NCBI RefSeq assembly: GCF_000151315.2
Contig: NW_011887295.1
Location: 1,350,884 to 1,414,883, forward strand
Origin: Capsaspora owczarzaki ATCC 30864
Lineage: Eukaryota; Opisthokonta; Filasterea
Direction: 5' to 3'
Length of the DNA: 64,000 nucleotides
The number at the start of each line of letters is the position of its first letter. Within the stretch, counting starts at the first letter, position 1. Positions 1 through 12,949 of the stretch are shown piece by piece. The translations under genes were made by a program, and so were the position numbers. Below the pieces are notes generated by a model. That model did no database searches, was not told the origin of the DNA, and saw only the letters and a list, made by a program, of their open reading frames with translations.

Positions 1-39
1 TGACGTGATCCCCCAATTCCGTTTTGGTTGCTTTTCGAA

Positions 40-2826
40 ATGTGGGCGTTGGCTGCGATACAGGAGCCAGGACGACAGCACTCGACCTTTTCACTCGAGC
101 GGGCTCTCAAGGACGCGAGCTTTTGTGACATTTCGTTCCAAGCTAGCGACGGAGTTGTTTTGCAGGCGCATTCTGCGATTCTCCAACTTCGGTGTCCTGA
201 ACTGGTTGGCATGATGAAAGACCCGGCAAAGGACAGCATTCGGCTTGCAACCTTTGATGCTGGAGTGTTGCGCGCGCTCTTGTTCTTTTTGTACACGGAC
301 ACGGCGCCGCCAGAGCTCGTCAAGGTTGCAAGACCTCTTTCCCAACTTGCAAAGGCGCTGCACCTCCGTCGTCTTGAAGCCCAGTGCGTGCAGCTGTTTA
401 CGGATGATGCCGTTCTTGCAGGTACCGCGATTGCAGGGTTGGCGAAAAGGGGGTTTCTGTTTGATCGAAACCAAAAAAACAAAAAGAAAAAGAAAAAAGA
501 AAAAAAAAAAGTCTGACTGTTCTCATGCTCCACACAGAGGTCATGACATACACGCACGGAATCGAAGCCATCCTTCAGCAAATCTTGGTTACTGCGCGTC
601 GTCCTGAAGTGTCTCTGGATCGTCCAGAGATTGTGCTTGGCGTTGCAAAGCAGCATGGCGCGGATTTGTGCGTGGCTGGTTTGCTCTTCATTCGGGGCGC
701 GGACGTGCTTGGTCGTCGTCGAGCGTCGCTGAGCAGAGAGCAACAGAAGGTGCTGTATACGAATCTGCAAGAGTGGGCATTGCGATGCATGGCAATCTTG
801 AATCGCATCAACCTTGAAGTTGGGCATAAGCTCGCCACCGCCTTGCGACAGCAGAACGTCTCGTCGGTCGCGCTGCCCACGTCGCTGCAGCCGTACGTCG
901 TGCAAGCCTTGCAGAGCATCTCGTCCTTTGCCAAGGACCTGGGTGTCGGATTGCGCACACTGGCCTCGGTCATCAAGCAGTCTGAGGCTCAGAATCGAAA
1001 GCGAAAGCATGCTGAAGCGTCCTCAGCCGCGGGTCGTTCGGAGCGATCAGGCGTTCTGCGGAGCATGTCAGTCTTTGCCAAGTACCGCTCCTACGCCAAG
1101 CTCAAGTCCGCATTCAAAAGCCTTCGAAAGTACTTGAAAGCCATCCCAAAGGTGTGTGACAAAGTCTTGAAGGCAGATCCATCCAAGCAACGAGAGCGCA
1201 TTACGGGCGCCCTGTTATACATGCGCGATTCCGTGCTTCAGGATGACGAAGAGGAGTTTACCAGAAACCTTGAGCGGGTACGAGAGTGCTTTTGTGGTGT
1301 TTTCGACGACGACTTGCTGCTCACTTGCTGTCGCTCTCATGTTTTGTTAATTGGGGCTGTCATTCCAATGCCAGTCATTGCGCGGTTCTCGGCTGAAGAA
1401 GCTCATCTCGGCAACCACCCAAGGCGTTTCCATGGGTTTGAACCAGTTCATTGAGCACCCCGAGGCCGTTCAACCGCTTATCAAGCGCCTCCGCGATCAA
1501 GTGCAGTCCAAAGAGTTTGACATGCAACTGGTGGCCTTGAACTTGCTAAGTGCCAGCGAGGTCGACAGCATGGATGCGCTCGCTGCCTCCACCAGCGCGG
1601 ACAGCACTGGCCGAATGGTCGAGGAAGGTCAGTTTCTCTCGTCTGGTTGACAAGTCACCCAAAGTACAGTCGTTCTCACGCACTCATCCGCCATGAATGG
1701 CCTTTTTTTATTCCTCCAGAGCTGGTCGACGACGTGGGCATCTCCTTCCTTTCAAGCATGCAGCAGCTGTACACTGAAAGGGACGCCACTGGCGACATGT
1801 CTTTTGTGTTGTCCGACGGCTCCGCTGTTCCAGCCCATCGAGTCGTCGTTGCCTCAGCCAGCGAGTGGATTCATGCTGCTTTGACAAACGGCATGCAGGA
1901 AGCGCTGAATCGGTGAGCAGTCGCATCTGACATTATTGCGAACAAATGCGTTTGGTTTTTCCGCTGACTCTGCTTGCATTCTGCCCGCTGCTAGTCAAAT
2001 CTCGATGCCTGACATCCCTCCAGAAAGCTTCATGCTGTTTCTCAACTATCTCTACACTGGCGACCTCGACCTGTCCACGTCCGAGACGGCTGCCGTCGAT
2101 CTCCTAGAGTTGGCAGAGCGGCTCGCCATGCCACTTGTGCGCGAGACTTGCACTCAGTACTTGCTGAAAAGCATTGACGAGGACAATGCCATTGCTCTTG
2201 TGACGGTCGCAGACCGCTTTTCCATCCCCAAGCTACAGGTTTGCAACAACACCATCATCATCACAACAACAACAAAACAAGCAACAAACATCTCACTTGG
2301 ATCGTCTCTCATCTTGTAAACAGGCCGCCGCGATGGACTTTATCGTTTCTCATGGCGACGTTATCATGCAAGAGGACATTCAAGAACTCGATCCTCATTG
2401 CGCTGCCGAGTTGCAGCGCCGTGTTGTCCAGCATCAGCAACACCTGGAAGCTGCTTTGGTAAAGCCAAGTGGAGTGCTTGTTGCCGCGGTGCTATTTGAT
2501 TGAGCTGCTGACCTTTTTGCATTCGCTTTGCCGACGTCGTTCTGCGGCCAACCTGACTCCAGCAACGACAAAAGGAGCGAGATGAACAAATCAAGCAAGC
2601 GGAGCTTCTGGGCAACCTGGTCGTCCCTTCGTTCGGGACAGAGCCGCCTGAATTGGAATTTCCAGAAGAGACAATCTCAGTGGATGATGGCGTGGCCGTT
2701 TCCTCCCTTGTGGCTGAGATGCAAGCAATCGTTGGAGAAGATGTGCCCGCCGCTCGTCTTGAGCATCACCTTCGCGCGGCCAACTTTGATGTGAATCGTG
2801 CTGTAAACTTTTTCTTTTCAGAATAA
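40..2826 (+). CDS. Double BTB/POZ-domain protein with UBA-like C-terminus
   Basis: Seven exons fit in phase: 40-421, 538-1277, 1399-1627, 1720-1912, 1995-2238, 2324-2458 and 2563-2826, giving 728 residues. The start is the ATG at 40: an in-frame TGA lies at 1-3 and no AG acceptor lies between it and the ATG. The first BTB domain is at about residues 20-125 (CDISFQASDGVVLQAHSAIL). A helical, repeat-like middle (about 130-440) follows, then a second BTB (about 455-600; DMSFVLSDGSAVPAHRVVVA), a basic coiled stretch, and a last 45 residues that look like a UBA/CUE-type helical bundle (ARLEHHLRAANFDVNRAVNF). BTB proteins of this kind are often Cullin-3 substrate adaptors, and a ubiquitin-binding tail would suit that role; both are inference. 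I could not assign it to a named family. It converges on the PI3K gene, with 119 bases between the stop codons. Confidence 0.82.
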
Positions 2827-2945
2827 GGCAGAAGTGATGACGAGGTTGATGCGATTCCAAACTCAGAAACCATGCACTTGAATTATTTATCAACAATACA
2901 CGAGCAGCATCCAGCACTAAACGATGACACAACCACCTCCAGTGT

Positions 2946-5900
2946 TCAGTGCACCATGCCGTGGATGGTCCAGTTCAGACGGGTGCTCCAGCACTTGGCG
3001 AGCGCTTCGTCAATCTTCTTTCGGAACTCGATGGCCGCTGCCTCATCTGACGAGCCAAGCCGCAGAGCGTCTCGAAGGTAGTTGATATCCTGCAAGCCCA
3101 AAAAGTGAACAATCAATCAGTCAGATTTCACTCGCTGCTGCAAATCCCGCACCAACCTGCCCCTCCACCTCCCAAAAACAAACAAAAAACAACAACAAAA
3201 AAACCCCATGGAACATACATCCGAGCAGCTCAGTTGCGGAATGCCAGTCGACATCATCATGGCAAACAGATTGATAAACAAGTTGGCATGGCGACGCAGA
3301 ATGAGATACGACTTTTCGCAGAGATCGGTAAAGCGCAGGAAGCGCTCGCCCTTGGTGCCTTCCTTTTGAGACATGACATAGACAAAGTCTGGGGTGAGGA
3401 CGAACGGGACGCGCTCGCGCTTGACACCAAACTTGGACTTGAAGTTGCCGAGGAAGTGGCCGAAATCAATGTGGAAGAGCTGTCCGCTCTTGTTCATCAT
3501 GATGTTGTCGTTGTGGCGATCGCCAATGCCGAGCACGTAGGTGGCTACGCAATAGCCCGCGCACGAAAGCATGAACATTTCCACAGCACGCTCGGTGGCC
3601 TTTTCGTCCGGGTTTTTCTCAACCAGCCACTTGTAGAGCGGGTCGTCCTTGAAGGCTCCGTGCGCGCCACCTCCCTTGTCCTTCTGAATGTTGCAAACCG
3701 TGTTCGAGTTCATCACCACCTCGATCATGCCGGTATTGTCACCCGTGGACAGGCAGCCGTACGGGATCATGCGCAAATCGAGTCCTTCGCTCTGCCACAG
3801 GTTGTCCATGAGGGCAATCATCTGCAGCGTGAGCATGTCCTGTCGCAAGTCATCGCCGACCTTGAAGATAATGTAAACGTCCTCGCCGTCGGGATCGTCG
3901 TTCTCAAACACGAGCCACAGTGGCAACTTTTTGCTGTCCATGAACGAGCACTTTTCGGGAATCAGCTTGCGCACGACGACCGTTGGATTGAGCGGCGTCT
4001 GGAAAGTCGGGAGCGTGGTCGAGGTGATTTCGGCACGAAGCAGAGTCAACTTCTTTTCGCGTGTGTCCAGATCCTTGCGCTTGATCAGGTTGGCAATGCC
4101 CTCCAGCTTGTCCATCGCGTTGACTTGACGGGCGAGCATGCTCATGTGGCTGCCGCAGCCACGGCAGTACGCCTCGATCAGGAGCGCAAAGCGCGCAGCC
4201 ACGTCAGGCAGGTGCATCTCGGCGCGCAAGTACCAAAAGAAAAAGTGGCCGATGCGCTGGTTGCGGAGCGCCCGGCGCAGCAGGTAGCGTGCAAGCTCAC
4301 AGTCAAAGTAAGGCTCGTACTTGAGGACTTGAACGAGCTGGGAGAGGTAGGTCATGACCTTGTCATCGCTCAGCTTGTCCAGGCAAGCGACGCCGTAAGC
4401 TCGCACGCGCGCGTCGGCAAACTCAGAATCGAGCAGCTCAAGGGCATCCTCCGCGGTGGGTCGCTCCCACACTTCGAGCAGAGCATGTGCTTGGGCCACA
4501 AGCTCGTACTTGTTCCAGGGAACTGAGCGGATGAACTTGGGGAGAGCTTTCGCGTCCTTTCGGAGGTAAAGTCGATACTTCCAGACCAGCGCCTTGTCCT
4601 TCTTGGTCATGCGCGCGAGGGGATCACGCGTGACAATCTTCTGCAGGCGCTCTGCATCTTTGGCGATGGCGGGCTCGGGCACTGGCTTGTTTTGCTTGAT
4701 CTCGGCCAGCTCAGCAGCCAACTGCGGCGACACGGTGCTTGGAGGGACGGGTGTCGGCTTGTCGACGTTGGTGAATGCGCAGTTGATGAACGGAGCCGTG
4801 TTGCGGTCGGGATTCGGAAGGGTTGTGCCGATCGGGTTTCCGCTGTCTTGCGCCTTGTCGGGATCACACGGCCAGCACGACAGGGTCATCTCTCCGCCAC
4901 GCAAGTCGCCCTTGAAATCAAAGAGCGTGCAGTTGACCCACGCCATGGTCACGCGGTTTTCGCGCTTGGAGGCATACAGGGAAATGGTATCGTTGACAGT
5001 CGCCTTGGGTCGAAGCAGCTCGTGCACCGACACACTCGGGCGGCGGATGTCCTTCTCCGTCACTTGCGTGTTCCACATTCCGTGAATCGTGACGCAAACT
5101 CGGGTATCCTGGAAGAACGAGAGTGTGAGCGAGGTGAGCGAGCAGCAAAAAGGGGGGCCGAACAGCGAGAATGAACCATCTACAAGAACAACATCCCAGC
5201 CCTTACCCTGGGAACATCCTCAAGAGAGATATCAAAGACGAGCTCTTCATTCCAGGTCGGATCAGCGACTGGGGCGACCGCTGCCGTTCGCTGGGTTGGG
5301 CAAATTGGCTGACCGCCGTGATACAGGCCCGCTGGTCGTTTCAAAAAGCACGAGCCCAAACCAGATGAGACAACCGTGCTTGTGAAATAGCACGAGGACA
5401 ACGAATCGCAGACAGACTGCATACCTTTGATGTACAAGCCGTCCACATTTCCAGCATTAATGTTGCCAGAGCCAACAATCTTGATACGAACCTTGGAAGA
5501 CATGTCCAGATTGTCGTCTTGCCAAACGACGGGGGCGCGCACGGAAGCATGGGTGTACCAGGACGGCAGCTGGAAGGTGGTCTCAGGAATGGTGGCCAGC
5601 ACATCCTCGCGCTTGATCAGCGTCAGGTCAAGGGACAGGTCCTTGGCCAGGCACATGCGCACATGTGTGTAGTCAATCAGCCGATAGCTGCCAAAGAGGT
5701 ACTCTTGTCGGCCGCGGACTTTCATGGCATGCTCGGCAGGCTCGGACGACGGCAGGTTGAGCGACTTTTCAGCCTTGCGCAAGCCCATCACGACCAGCTT
5801 TTCCGGCGTGCTCTCCGCCTCAATCGGCAGCGTAAACTTTGTGTACGTGTTGTGGTTGGGGTTGAGCACCCACACGTTGACCAACAAAGTGCCGTTGCTC

Positions 5901-7147
5901 TTCAACTTGCTCTTGATGTGAGCGGGAATTTCAGTGAGGTCGACACTCGGGGCCAAGCTCAACAGTTCCTGTGTGTTAAGAAGAAGCAGAAGCACAACGG
6001 GACAGCACGACGACAAGAGGGAGGCAGGGAGGGAAAGAGGTGCCTGGTGGTGAGCGACATCGAAAAAAAAAAAAAAACTGGACGATACACAACGGCAAAA
6101 ATCTTCACTCTCTTCGAGGCCTTCAGCACCCTCGAGAGAACGAAAAGCAGAACACCTCGATCAAACTACACACCTTCGGAAGCATGGCGCGTTCATCGCT
6201 GGCTTGTTGACAGACGGAAATCATGTTCTTGCGGAAGGCAGGGATTTCCTCTGCGTCGAGAGCAGCATTGTCAAAGTGCTTGACGGTGGATCCAATAAGC
6301 TGGCAACGAACGAACGAACAGTGCAACGTGTTAGAAGCATGAGACTGAGCTTGATCATCGCAGAACGAAGGACGGGAGGAACGTACTGTCGCAATGTGAG
6401 CTTCCATGAGCTTGTCTTCCTTGTCGCGCCCGCCGCGTCGCTCTGCAATCTTGATGAACGACTTGAAAAGGCGCACATCCCGCAGTAGTTGCGAGTCCTC
6501 GACCAGGTCTTCGATGTCGCCCTCGTCATTGACGCTGAGGAAGGCGTACTGGTCGGGCTTCTTGAGCTGATGCGATGTGATGAAAATCCGGATTGCAAAA
6601 ACAACGACAGGCGACACGGTACGACACCGCATGCACAGCCCCACGAGGAGGTCGCATGTGAATCACAGGCAAAGTCAACAAAGTCAGACTCGTCAGTCAG
6701 TGGAGGAGTGAAGCATCATCAGCGAAAGCAAAGCCAAAGAAAAAAAAAACAAAAAAAAAAACCGCCGTTCGATTTTTGACCGCGAACTCCTCCTCTTCAT
6801 CCTCATCGTCACTGCCAGCCCACCCCTCCCTGCAATGGCAGACTGTACCCACTCCCAGAATCGCCCTCCGAGAGTGACGCGACACGACTCGCAAAGTCAC
6901 CCGAACACCCAGACCGACAATATTAGTAGTAAAATCGTAAAATACAATTTTTTTGCTTTTTCAATGTTGTCGATGGACTTGCCAGATTTGCGAGCGGTTG
7001 AGTCGCTGCCTTGCGCCACACAGTGTCCTTGAACTCGGCGAGGGACACGTCGTTCATGGTCTCGACGCTGAGCACAAGGCCATGGGGCATCAGGCAGTTC
7101 ACCGTCAACGGCTTGCGCTCGTGCACAACACCGCCGCTGCCGTCCAT
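2946..7147 (-). CDS. PIK3C: Class I phosphoinositide 3-kinase catalytic subunit (p110)
   Basis: Exons in transcript order: 7147-6983, 6566-6387, 6299-6174, 5968-5425, 5331-5207, 5108-3219 and 3089-2946, giving 1057 residues, close to the usual 1050-1070. The enzyme phosphorylates phosphatidylinositol lipids at the 3-position at the plasma membrane. Domain order follows p110: adaptor-binding domain (about 1-110), Ras-binding domain (about 160-270), C2 (about 300-440, with AGLYHGGQPIC and the following WNEELVFDI), helical domain (about 530-700) and kinase domain (about 765-1057). Catalytic-loop (GIGDRHNDNIMM) and activation-loop (HIDFGHFLG) motifs are intact. The adaptor-binding domain separates it from class II and III enzymes and implies a p85-type partner. 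The first intron begins with GC rather than GT; the resulting junction (PLANL/LKKPDQYAFL) keeps the spacing of the family. Confidence 0.95.
6567..6982 (-). other. GC-AG intron in the PI3K gene
   Basis: Intron 1 of the PI3K gene appears to use a GCAAGT donor (6982 downwards) and a CATCAG acceptor ending at 6567. No GT donor in the right phase lies near the exon end, and the frame stops about 50 bases further on. GCAAGT is the classic GC-donor consensus. At 416 bases it is longer than most introns here and contains two A-runs. Confidence 0.75.
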
Positions 7148-7359
7148 TGCAAACGGGCGGAGAAGAAATAGAATGACCCATCATCGTCTAAAACATTCAG
7201 AATCAACAGTATTGTGCGTGAATGGAATACGGAAGCGAAAATGGGTAACGGCAGTTCAAGTACAGTACAATAGAAAATTTGGTTTGGATTTGGAAGCTTC
7301 TGTGCACAGATGGAACACGCAAACTCATTTCGACATCAAAAGACTTGTAGTCAACTCGT

Positions 7360-8789
<1,430 letters not shown>

Positions 8790-9661
8790 CTCTGCGTTTC
8801 TTCTGCGCGCGGTTGAGGCAAATAAAAAGAAAGCATAAGAGGACAAGTGTTAGAGATTTGGTGTTTGGTGAGCGATGGCCAGTCAGGGCATAGTCGAAAG
8901 CGAAGGCAAAAACGGCGGAAGTTCGCGAAACAGGAACCAAAAAAAAAAAAAAAAAAAAAAAAAAAATAAAGCTGTCTGCGCCCGCGCTCCATCACAAAGC
9001 AGAGAGAGAGAGCATCAGACCGAAAGCAACCACAGCTCATGGAACGCAACGCAATATGGCTGCTGGGCTGAAGTGCGAGAACAGCACGACAACAAAAGGA
9101 ACAAATTGAACTGAATCACAATTTCGAGATCGCGAATATTTTTTTTTTTTTTTTTTGGCTGGAAGTTGCATTACCGTTGAAGAAAAAAAAAAAACAAAAA
9201 AAAAAGTGACTGCAAAACGATGACGCCAATCTCAGAAAGCACTTCTGATGATCAAAAGTCCATGGTCTCGGAGATGCTTTTGTTTAGTTGTAGAATGTCG
9301 AGCAGGATAATGAGTTTAATAGATGAATCGATGATCGCACAGGCACCTCACTGGATTTTTGGGTTTTTGGAGTTTCAGCGCAACTGTGATTCAATGCGGA
9401 GACGAGATCAACAATGCATGCAATAGAATGTCAATAATACACAGTTAAAATTGTTACAAGTCACAGTGGTTGAGCAGTGAATGGCACCCAATACGAGCAG
9501 CAAAGCCAAACAGCAACGAGAAAACACCAGCGACAGCGACCCACACAGCGCAGGTCAACCCAAACCGCTTGATTGAGCAAATGGTACTTGGCCCGATTTT
9601 GAGATTCAAAGTGGAAAAAAAAGCCACTGCGTGCTTGGACTTGGGTGGCCAAAGCATCGTC
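8790..9661. other. Intergenic: PSMC4 upstream region and COX14-like 3' flank
   Basis: There is no supported gene. The stretch holds a 28-base A run (8939-8966), an 18-base T run (9139-9156) and further A runs at 9182-9205. It should contain the PSMC4 promoter and the 3' untranslated region of the small gene to the right. I recognised no RNA gene. Confidence 0.6.
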
Positions 9662-9995
9662 TCATCGTGGTTGGCTCGTGGACTCTGTCACAAAGCCTTC
9701 CCCTGCCTTCGCAGCGGCCTCCCGCGCGGCTTCCTCGGCTTTTTGTTGTTGCTGGTATGATTTGCGAGCAATGCATGGTGTTGGTTTCCACGGTGATCGG
9801 CGCCAGTGAGCCCCACCAGACCAAACTCTCAAAACCAAACACCGAACGGGCTCGCTAACTCACCATGACGCCGTAGCTTCGGCGCAGACTCGTGTAGCCC
9901 TTGCCGCTGACCTCAGCCAGACTGACAATCGTCGTGAGCACAAGCGCCGACACGATGATTTTGTGGCCCAAGTCCAGCACCGACGATGAAATCAT
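9662..9995 (-). CDS. Small single-pass membrane protein, COX14-like
   Basis: Two exons, 9995-9864 and 9751-9662, join in phase 0 (GTGAGT donor, ACCAG acceptor) and encode 73 residues. One hydrophobic segment spans about residues 12-30, after a LDLGHK motif. It is followed by a short basic stretch (SLRRSYG) and a charged Q/A/E/K helix. Human COX14, a cytochrome c oxidase assembly factor of the inner mitochondrial membrane, has the same architecture: D-I/L-G-Y/H-K before a single helix, then a basic, QxAEE-rich tail. The resemblance is over a short, compositionally simple region, so the family call is tentative. The reading frame, splice signals and membrane segment are clear. It is divergent from the first alpha-galactosidase gene, with 303 bases between the starts. 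Confidence 0.6.
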
Positions 9996-10298
9996 GATGA
10001 CGAGCGTGTGAATGTGTGTGAAGAGTGGTCCTTCTCCTCATTGAGCGCCGACTGCCAGTACTGTATCAGAAATCAAAACATAACTCCTGTAGAGCATATC
10101 AAGCAGGTATTGTCGAACATTACCATCATTGGAGTTGTCTCAGAGCTGGAAAAAACCAACGCGGCTTCTGCACTTTCATTCTCTTTCATTCTCTTCAAAG
10201 TTGTGGAAACTTTCATGTTTGCCCACCTGCTGTGCATGTTTTGTACCATCCATGCTGTTATTATTCCACCACTCCTCCTTATTCAATCTTTCTTCACA
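9996..10298. other. Divergent upstream region between COX14-like and alpha-galactosidase genes
   Basis: These 303 bases separate two starts on opposite strands and must hold both promoters. No recognisable element stands out; the half next to the galactosidase ATG is pyrimidine-rich. Confidence 0.5.
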
Positions 10299-12302
10299 AT
10301 GAAGCTTGCATTGGCTGCCGTGTGCATTGCGGCGCTCGCTGCTTCGTCCGTCGCGATCGACAACGGTCTCGCGCGCACTCCGCAGATGGGTGAGTGTGGT
10401 TTCCTTTTTCCGTTCTTGAACAACCTAGCAATTGTTTTCGGGGGATTGGAGGGGTGACGGCGGAAGCGCCTTGCCAACGAGCCGAGATTTGGATTGAGAC
10501 CTGACTGCTTTGATTTCGTTGGGGTGTGTGTGCTAGGCTTCAACACTTGGAACAAGTTCCACTGCACGATCAACGAGACGCTCATCCGCAACACTGCCGA
10601 CTCGCTTCTCAAGACGGGTCTCGCTGGTGAGTTCGTTGGAGCGCAACCTCAATGCATAATCATTGCCGACGGGTGAAACAGAATGACGAGCGGCGAGCCC
10701 ATCAGCCAGCGCGGATCCACTCCCTCTCTCTCTCAATGATGCATTGGGAAACATGGCATGCTCAAGCAATAGTGGTTGCTTGGCGGTGATGGTCGAAGGG
10801 CGCTCTGCCCAGTGGAAGCAGAGCGAATTGGATTGGAGTTAAAACCGGGTTTTACAGCACCGCGAATGGACTTTAGTGTGTCCCGCCCAGTCAACCCTGC
10901 AGCTCGCGTAGCATGTCCTGTCAGAGCTGACATGTTCTGCTATTTGAGCGATTGGGTGCTGGATTGGAGCTGACATGTTTGGAAATGGTTCTCACGACGC
11001 TTTTTGTTTGTTTGTTTGCTTGCGCACATTTTCTCTTCGTTCGGCTTCTCGGATTTCAGCCGTTGGTTACAAGTACATTGTAAGTATTTTCTGCGACATG
11101 GTTATGCCGCGTGGCTGCAGTGGGTTGGAAGAGTGGGCTTTTTGCGGTGCTCGTCTTCTCTCCTGCTCAACGATGCTGCAACTCACGCTCCTGTCCTTTT
11201 CCCCCCTTTGCCGGGTAGAACCTCGACGATTGCTGGCAAGTCAGCCGTACGGCTCAGAACGTGATTGTGGCCGACCCGACCGCCTTCCCCAGCGGCATTG
11301 CTGCGCTGGCCAACTACATTCATTCCAAGGGCTTGCTGTTTGGCTTGTACTCGGACGCTGGCACCAACACGTGCGAGGGCCGCCCTGGCTCTCTTGGTTA
11401 TGAGACCATCGATGCCCAGACTTACGCCTCCTGGGGCGTTGACTACCTCAAGTACGACAACTGCAACGCTCCCTCCGACCAGACGCCCGAGGTTCGCTAC
11501 CCCGTGATGCGCGATGCCCTGAACGCGACTGGCCGTCCGATTTTCTTCTCCATGTGCGAGTGGGGTGTTGACAACCCGGCCAGCTGGGCTGGTAAGGTTG
11601 GCAACAGCTGGCGCACCACTGGCGACATTAGCGACTCGTGGACGAGCATGATTGGCATTGTCGACCAGAACGAGCCGCTGTGGCAAGCTGCTGGCCCCGG
11701 TGGCTGGAACGACCCTGACATGCTTGAGGTTGGCAACGGTGGCATGACCACTACCGAGTACCGCACCCATTTCACTCTCTGGTCGCTCATGAAAGCCCCG
11801 CTGATCATTGGCTGCGACATTACCAACATGTCGAACGACACTCTGGCCATCCTGACCAACACGGAGCTGATTGAGTGGAATCAAGGTAAGCTTGTGTGGT
11901 AATGCTCAACTCTTTTTTTTTTTTTTTGTTTTTTTTTTTCGTTTTCCCGCTTCTTCTTTCACCCTCCTTCGATCCAACCCCATTCAACTCTCACATCAAT
12001 CTGGTTTTGCCCGCTTTGTAGACTCGCTTGGCGTCCAGGGCCATCGCTTCACGTCGGTCGGCAACTCCCAAGTCTGGGCTGGCCCGCTCTCGAACAACCG
12101 CTATGCTCTTGTGCTCTTGAACGTCGACAACTCGGCGACCGCAAACATCACCACCACCTGGGCGGATATTGGTCTGAAGACTGGTGCCAAGTACATGGCT
12201 CGCGACGTCTGGCAGCACAAGAACGTTGGCCTCTACGCAGGCACTTTCTCCGCCGAGGTTCCTCCCCACGGTGTGGTTGCCGTCACTCTCAGTCCCTATT
12301 GA
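10299..12302 (+). CDS. Secreted alpha-galactosidase, GH27 (copy 1)
   Basis: Exons 10299-10389, 10537-10626, 11060-11079, 11219-11885 and 12022-12302 encode 382 residues. The enzyme should hydrolyse terminal alpha-1,6-galactosyl residues outside the cell or in lysosomes. A cleavable signal peptide is evident ([19 protein letters not shown]). Family landmarks follow in order: RTPQMGFNTWN, VGYKYINLDDCW, the nucleophile in YLKYDNCN (Asp147), SMCEWG, the acid/base region WRTTGDI (Asp203) and [12 protein letters not shown]. The third exon is only 20 bases, yet it encodes part of a conserved strand and its phases match. The second intron (433 bases) is unusually long for this window. A second copy with the same structure lies 647 bases downstream. 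Length is typical of plant and fungal GH27 enzymes. Confidence 0.96.
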
Positions 12303-12949
12303 GTTTGAGCGTGCTGTTACGAGTATGATGGGATTGTGTCCTGCTTCAACGCAAAGTGGACGAGACGGGTTTGGTTTGATGGTGATTTGGATGCCTGCAA
12401 CTGTGACTCTGTACCCTTCTCAATCCACGCATCTCATCATCATTCAGCATAGTTATGACTGGAGTTTGCGCTGGTGGGAGAGCGTGTTGCTATGGCGAGG
12501 ACAAGTCCCTTGGCCGATTCGAGCAACAAACGCCCGAGGCGGGACACTGGCAGGCAGGAGATGCGGGGCGTTTCGCGGGTCTCTGGGATTTGTTTTTGGA
12601 AAAGCCGGCACAATTCCAGTAGGAAAGTGTGCTTGGTTTGGCTCAGATAGGGGTTGTGTGCCAAATCATCGAACGAGGCGCGCTTTTTTGCGTGGATGTG
12701 GCTGCTTGAATAGTTGATCTGGTCCCCTTTTTTCAGCATCAACTTGTTCTCCGGGACGACGTTCTCGTTTCGCGAGCCTCAATAAAATGCTCTTCCTTCA
12801 CAGCTCGCAAGTTCACGTCGTACATTATTGCTTGTAGTGAGTCACAATTGTCACCAGCTCTGCCCGTTTTGTTCGTCAGTTCGTGCTCAGTCTGCTTTTG
12901 ATTCTTTTTTTTTTTTTTTTTTTCTTGTCCTCCTCTTCTTCTTTCAATC
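12303..12949. other. Spacer between tandem alpha-galactosidase genes
   Basis: These 647 bases hold the 3' flank of copy 1 and the promoter of copy 2. A 19-base T run (12906-12924) lies shortly before the copy 2 ATG. I saw no gene or remnant of a third copy. Confidence 0.55.

Noticed and set aside
3105-4526. Long open frame (473 codons) on the plus strand
   Set aside because: It lies exactly opposite the PI3K helical and kinase exons, whose protein is clearly conserved; the antisense frame is a by-product of GC-rich codon bias.
9210-9260. Possible C/D-box snoRNA (GATGA and CTGA close together)
   Set aside because: The boxes are too close, lack a terminal stem and have no recognisable guide element.
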